In this document: piece by piece, positions 62,231-64,000 of the stretch
Layout of the letters: the number at the start of each line of letters is the position of its first letter
Position numbering within the stretch: the first letter of the stretch is position 1
Assembly: GCA_018873245.2 (NCBI GenBank)
Contig: JAEMBT020000003.1
Coordinates: forward strand, 11,625,843-11,689,842
Direction of reading: 5' to 3'
Source of the DNA: Archegozetes longisetosus
Lineage: Eukaryota > Arthropoda > Arachnida > Sarcoptiformes > Trhypochthoniidae
Length of the DNA: 64,000 bases
The notes under the pieces: generated by a model
Told to the model about the DNA's origin: nothing
Database searches by the model: none
The model's input: the letters and a program-made list of their open reading frames with translations, nothing else
Position numbers and translations under genes: made by a program

Positions 62231-62485
62231 TTAGATAAATTTGAGATCAGTTTCAAGTTTATTAATTCTTATCAAATAATTTTTTGCTAGTCGACTATCT
62301 ACGCGATAATTGGCAATAATTTTAGAAGGATGACTTGCTGATCGTGGCCTAGACAACAGTACGCTCCGGCTCGACGATTTGGCAATGAGTGAATTCTTTT
62401 TAGGCTTAAAACTTGAATGAATTCTTTTGAACTGGTATAAAAATTGATTTTGAACATCAAAGATTGGAGTAAAAGTCTTGTGCAA
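62231..62485 (-). CDS. Unrecognised basic ORF
   Basis: 84 codons, ATG to TAA, strongly basic and Ser-rich in the middle (SSSRSVLLSRPRSASHPSK). An acceptor-like TTTATAG lies just upstream at about 62497, inside the target duplication of the neighbouring hAT element. No family recognised; could be a terminal exon or chance. Confidence 0.25.
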   Translation of the reverse strand: MHKTFTPIFDVQNQFLYQFKRIHSSFKPKKNSLIAKSSSRSVLLSRPRSASHPSKIIANYRVDSRLAKNYLIRINKLETDLKFI

Positions 62486-62493
62486 AACTTTTT

Positions 62494-63177
62494 CTATAAA
62501 CTAGAGATGAGCAAAAATGAACCTCTAAACTTCTGGAACCTGAACCTGAGCCCGAATCTCATGTTCAGACTCTGGTTAAAATTCTAAAATTGGAGAGAGG
62601 TTGCTGTTCGAGGGTCGTACGTTTCAGAACCTAAGATTTCAGGTTCAGGTTCGAGGTTCTAGTCCTAAACCTCTATCCACACTTATACTGAGAATGATTA
62701 CTTTCGAAAATTCAATCAACTATTACTACATTGATTTGAATCTTTTTAAATAAAAACCACAAAACTACTAATTGATGAAACTTACCTCTGTTGAGTTTAA
62801 ACGAACCTCAGCGTCTTTCGAACCCGAGCCCAAACCTGAACTTCAGATTTAAACTATTAATTTATCGAAATTCAATACAAATAGTGGAATATTTATGTCG
62901 TATGTAATAGCTAAATGACTCTTTGTTAATGCATTATCTACTACAAAAAAATACTTTAATTTGAGGATATTTTTCACAATATTTAAAATATACAAAATAG
63001 GTATATATTCAAAAGTTTAGAGATTCGGAGTTCATAGGTTTGGAACCTTAAAGTTCGGGTCCAAGGTTACAGCTTTAGAAGAAGTTCGAGACTCAAAGTT
63101 GTTAAAGCCTTCAGGTTCAGGTTTGGGGTTGGTCCACGAACTTCTGGAACCCGAACCTGCTCATCACTACTCTAAAC
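62494..63177. mobile_element. hAT miniature element 3 with 8-bp target duplication
   Basis: 62502-63169 (668 bp), flanked by CTATAAAC and CTCTAAAC (7 of 8 identical). The ends are TAGAGATGAGC and, inverted, TAGTGATGAGC. The interior is full of GAACCTGAACC/GGTTCAGG units in both orientations, the usual subterminal repeats of hAT elements. No transposase. Confidence 0.85.
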
Positions 63178-63468
63178 TAAAGAGGTTTTTAATATTTTTA
63201 GATGCAGGCAAATATCAACTCATTGCAAGATCGTCAAGCCGGGAAGAGTAAATGTCGCTCAATGAGACTGTTTTATTAAAGTGAAATCTAACACATCTCA
63301 TACAATGCCAATAAATTTGATCAAAGTTTTTAGTTGAATTAAACTTCAGGTAAAGAATACTGCAATAGTTATATTAAATTTTTACTTTTGTATTCCTTTG
63401 AAAACTTATATAAAGATTTTAATTCTTATACAACATATCATTATCAGATACCATTCGATATATCCTAA

Positions 63469-63795
63469 GATTCAGATCCAGCTGCAAGTCATCTAAATTT
63501 AACACTTTCTATACTAATTAATGATGAACCAAAAGAGTTAAATATAGAAAAATTGATGACTAGAACAAAGTCTGGATTTGGCAAACATTACTCGCTACAT
63601 TCAGGGTTAAATTATAAATTTTTTCCACAGTCAAGTAGTTTATTACTTGTTAGTCTAATGAATGTATTTCATTATTTTCATTCACATAATGTTTTAATGA
63701 TTGAGATTTATGGTTTTCGAAGTTCAAAGCAATTTAAACTCATTCTAGTAGAACAAATTTTTAAATTAATAACAAGCTTGTTTACTATATCATAA
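63469..63795 (+). CDS. Unrecognised open frame near right edge
   Basis: Open for 108 codons after a stop/acceptor-like CCTAAG: DPAASHLNLTLSILINDEPK, then TRTKSGFGKHYSLHSGLNYK. The first half has a protein-like composition; the second half after TTTTTTCCACAG is doubtful. Could be an exon of a gene running right, or a relic. The first ATG in frame is at 63553. Confidence 0.25.
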   Translation, partial: DSDPAASHLNLTLSILINDEPKELNIEKLMTRTKSGFGKHYSLHSGLNYKFFPQSSSLLLVSLMNVFHYFHSHNVLMIEIYGFRSSKQFKLILVEQIFKLITSLFTIS

Positions 63796-64000
63796 AACTT
63801 AATATGAAACGAGTGTCGATTTCGTAATGAGACTTCGCATATGACTTACCCATAAGGAAAATATATGAATTTTTCTATACAAAAAATCTAATGTCATCTC
63901 AAAGCATAAGTAAAAAGTATGAAAATTTTCTTGTTAATACTTTTAATTTACATTTTTTGTGCACGCAAACGAGTTGGGTACTTACAAGACAAAGTGAAGT

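Overview
The window is AT-rich nuclear DNA of an arthropod. Genes carry spliceosomal introns, about half the sequence is intergenic, and mariner, hAT and Mutator-like elements are dense. Gene content (an ABCH-type half transporter, gustatory-receptor-like 7TM proteins, an expanded membrane-anchored carboxyl/cholinesterase cluster and small secreted cysteine peptides) fits a chelicerate, most likely a mite. That placement is an inference from gene families and was not tested by a search. All exon models were built by hand from ORFs, splice consensus and comparison between paralogues in the window.

Layout. 1-4.65 kb: 5' part of an ABCH transporter (minus), running off the left edge. 4.8-12.3 kb: almost empty, with one Tc1/mariner-like miniature element. 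12.3-15.1 kb: a single-exon protein with an N-terminal helix and a row of TQT-type LC8-binding motifs; a hAT miniature element with a perfect 8-bp target duplication; two weak plus-strand exons; and an IFT22/RABL5-like protein that has lost its P-loop. 15.4-17.1 kb: gustatory receptor with two frameshifts. 18.3-25.3 kb: decayed esterase tail, hAT element, intact esterase A, decayed esterase. 27.4-28.9 kb: gustatory receptor fragment, fold-back repeat and palindromic Tc1-like element. 32.0-35.0 kb: intact esterase B with a GC splice donor and a hAT-like insertion in intron 1. 35.8-42.9 kb: one esterase pseudogene broken apart by a transposon carrying a hAT-type transposase relic and by a 1.1-kb fold-back element with almost identical arms. 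44-53 kb: nested transposon field (two mariner deletion derivatives, Mutator-like elements, inverted repeats, a mariner-ended element holding a 104-bp hairpin). 53.4-55.2 kb: complete four-exon gustatory receptor. 57.7-60.3 kb: intact esterase D (plus). 60.4-61.9 kb: two small secreted proteins, one WAP-type and one helical. 62.2-64 kb: hAT element and weak ORFs.

How it fits together. The three intact esterases share the same four-exon structure with identical phases, a single N-terminal membrane anchor and a complete Ser-Glu-His triad. Together with at least three decayed relatives they form a tandem array under birth-and-death evolution. ABCH transporters, esterases and gustatory receptors are typical chemosensory/xenobiotic families that expand in plant-feeding and scavenging mites. 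The gustatory receptors likewise occur as one intact gene and two broken copies. Much of the breakage in the esterase region coincides with transposon insertions.
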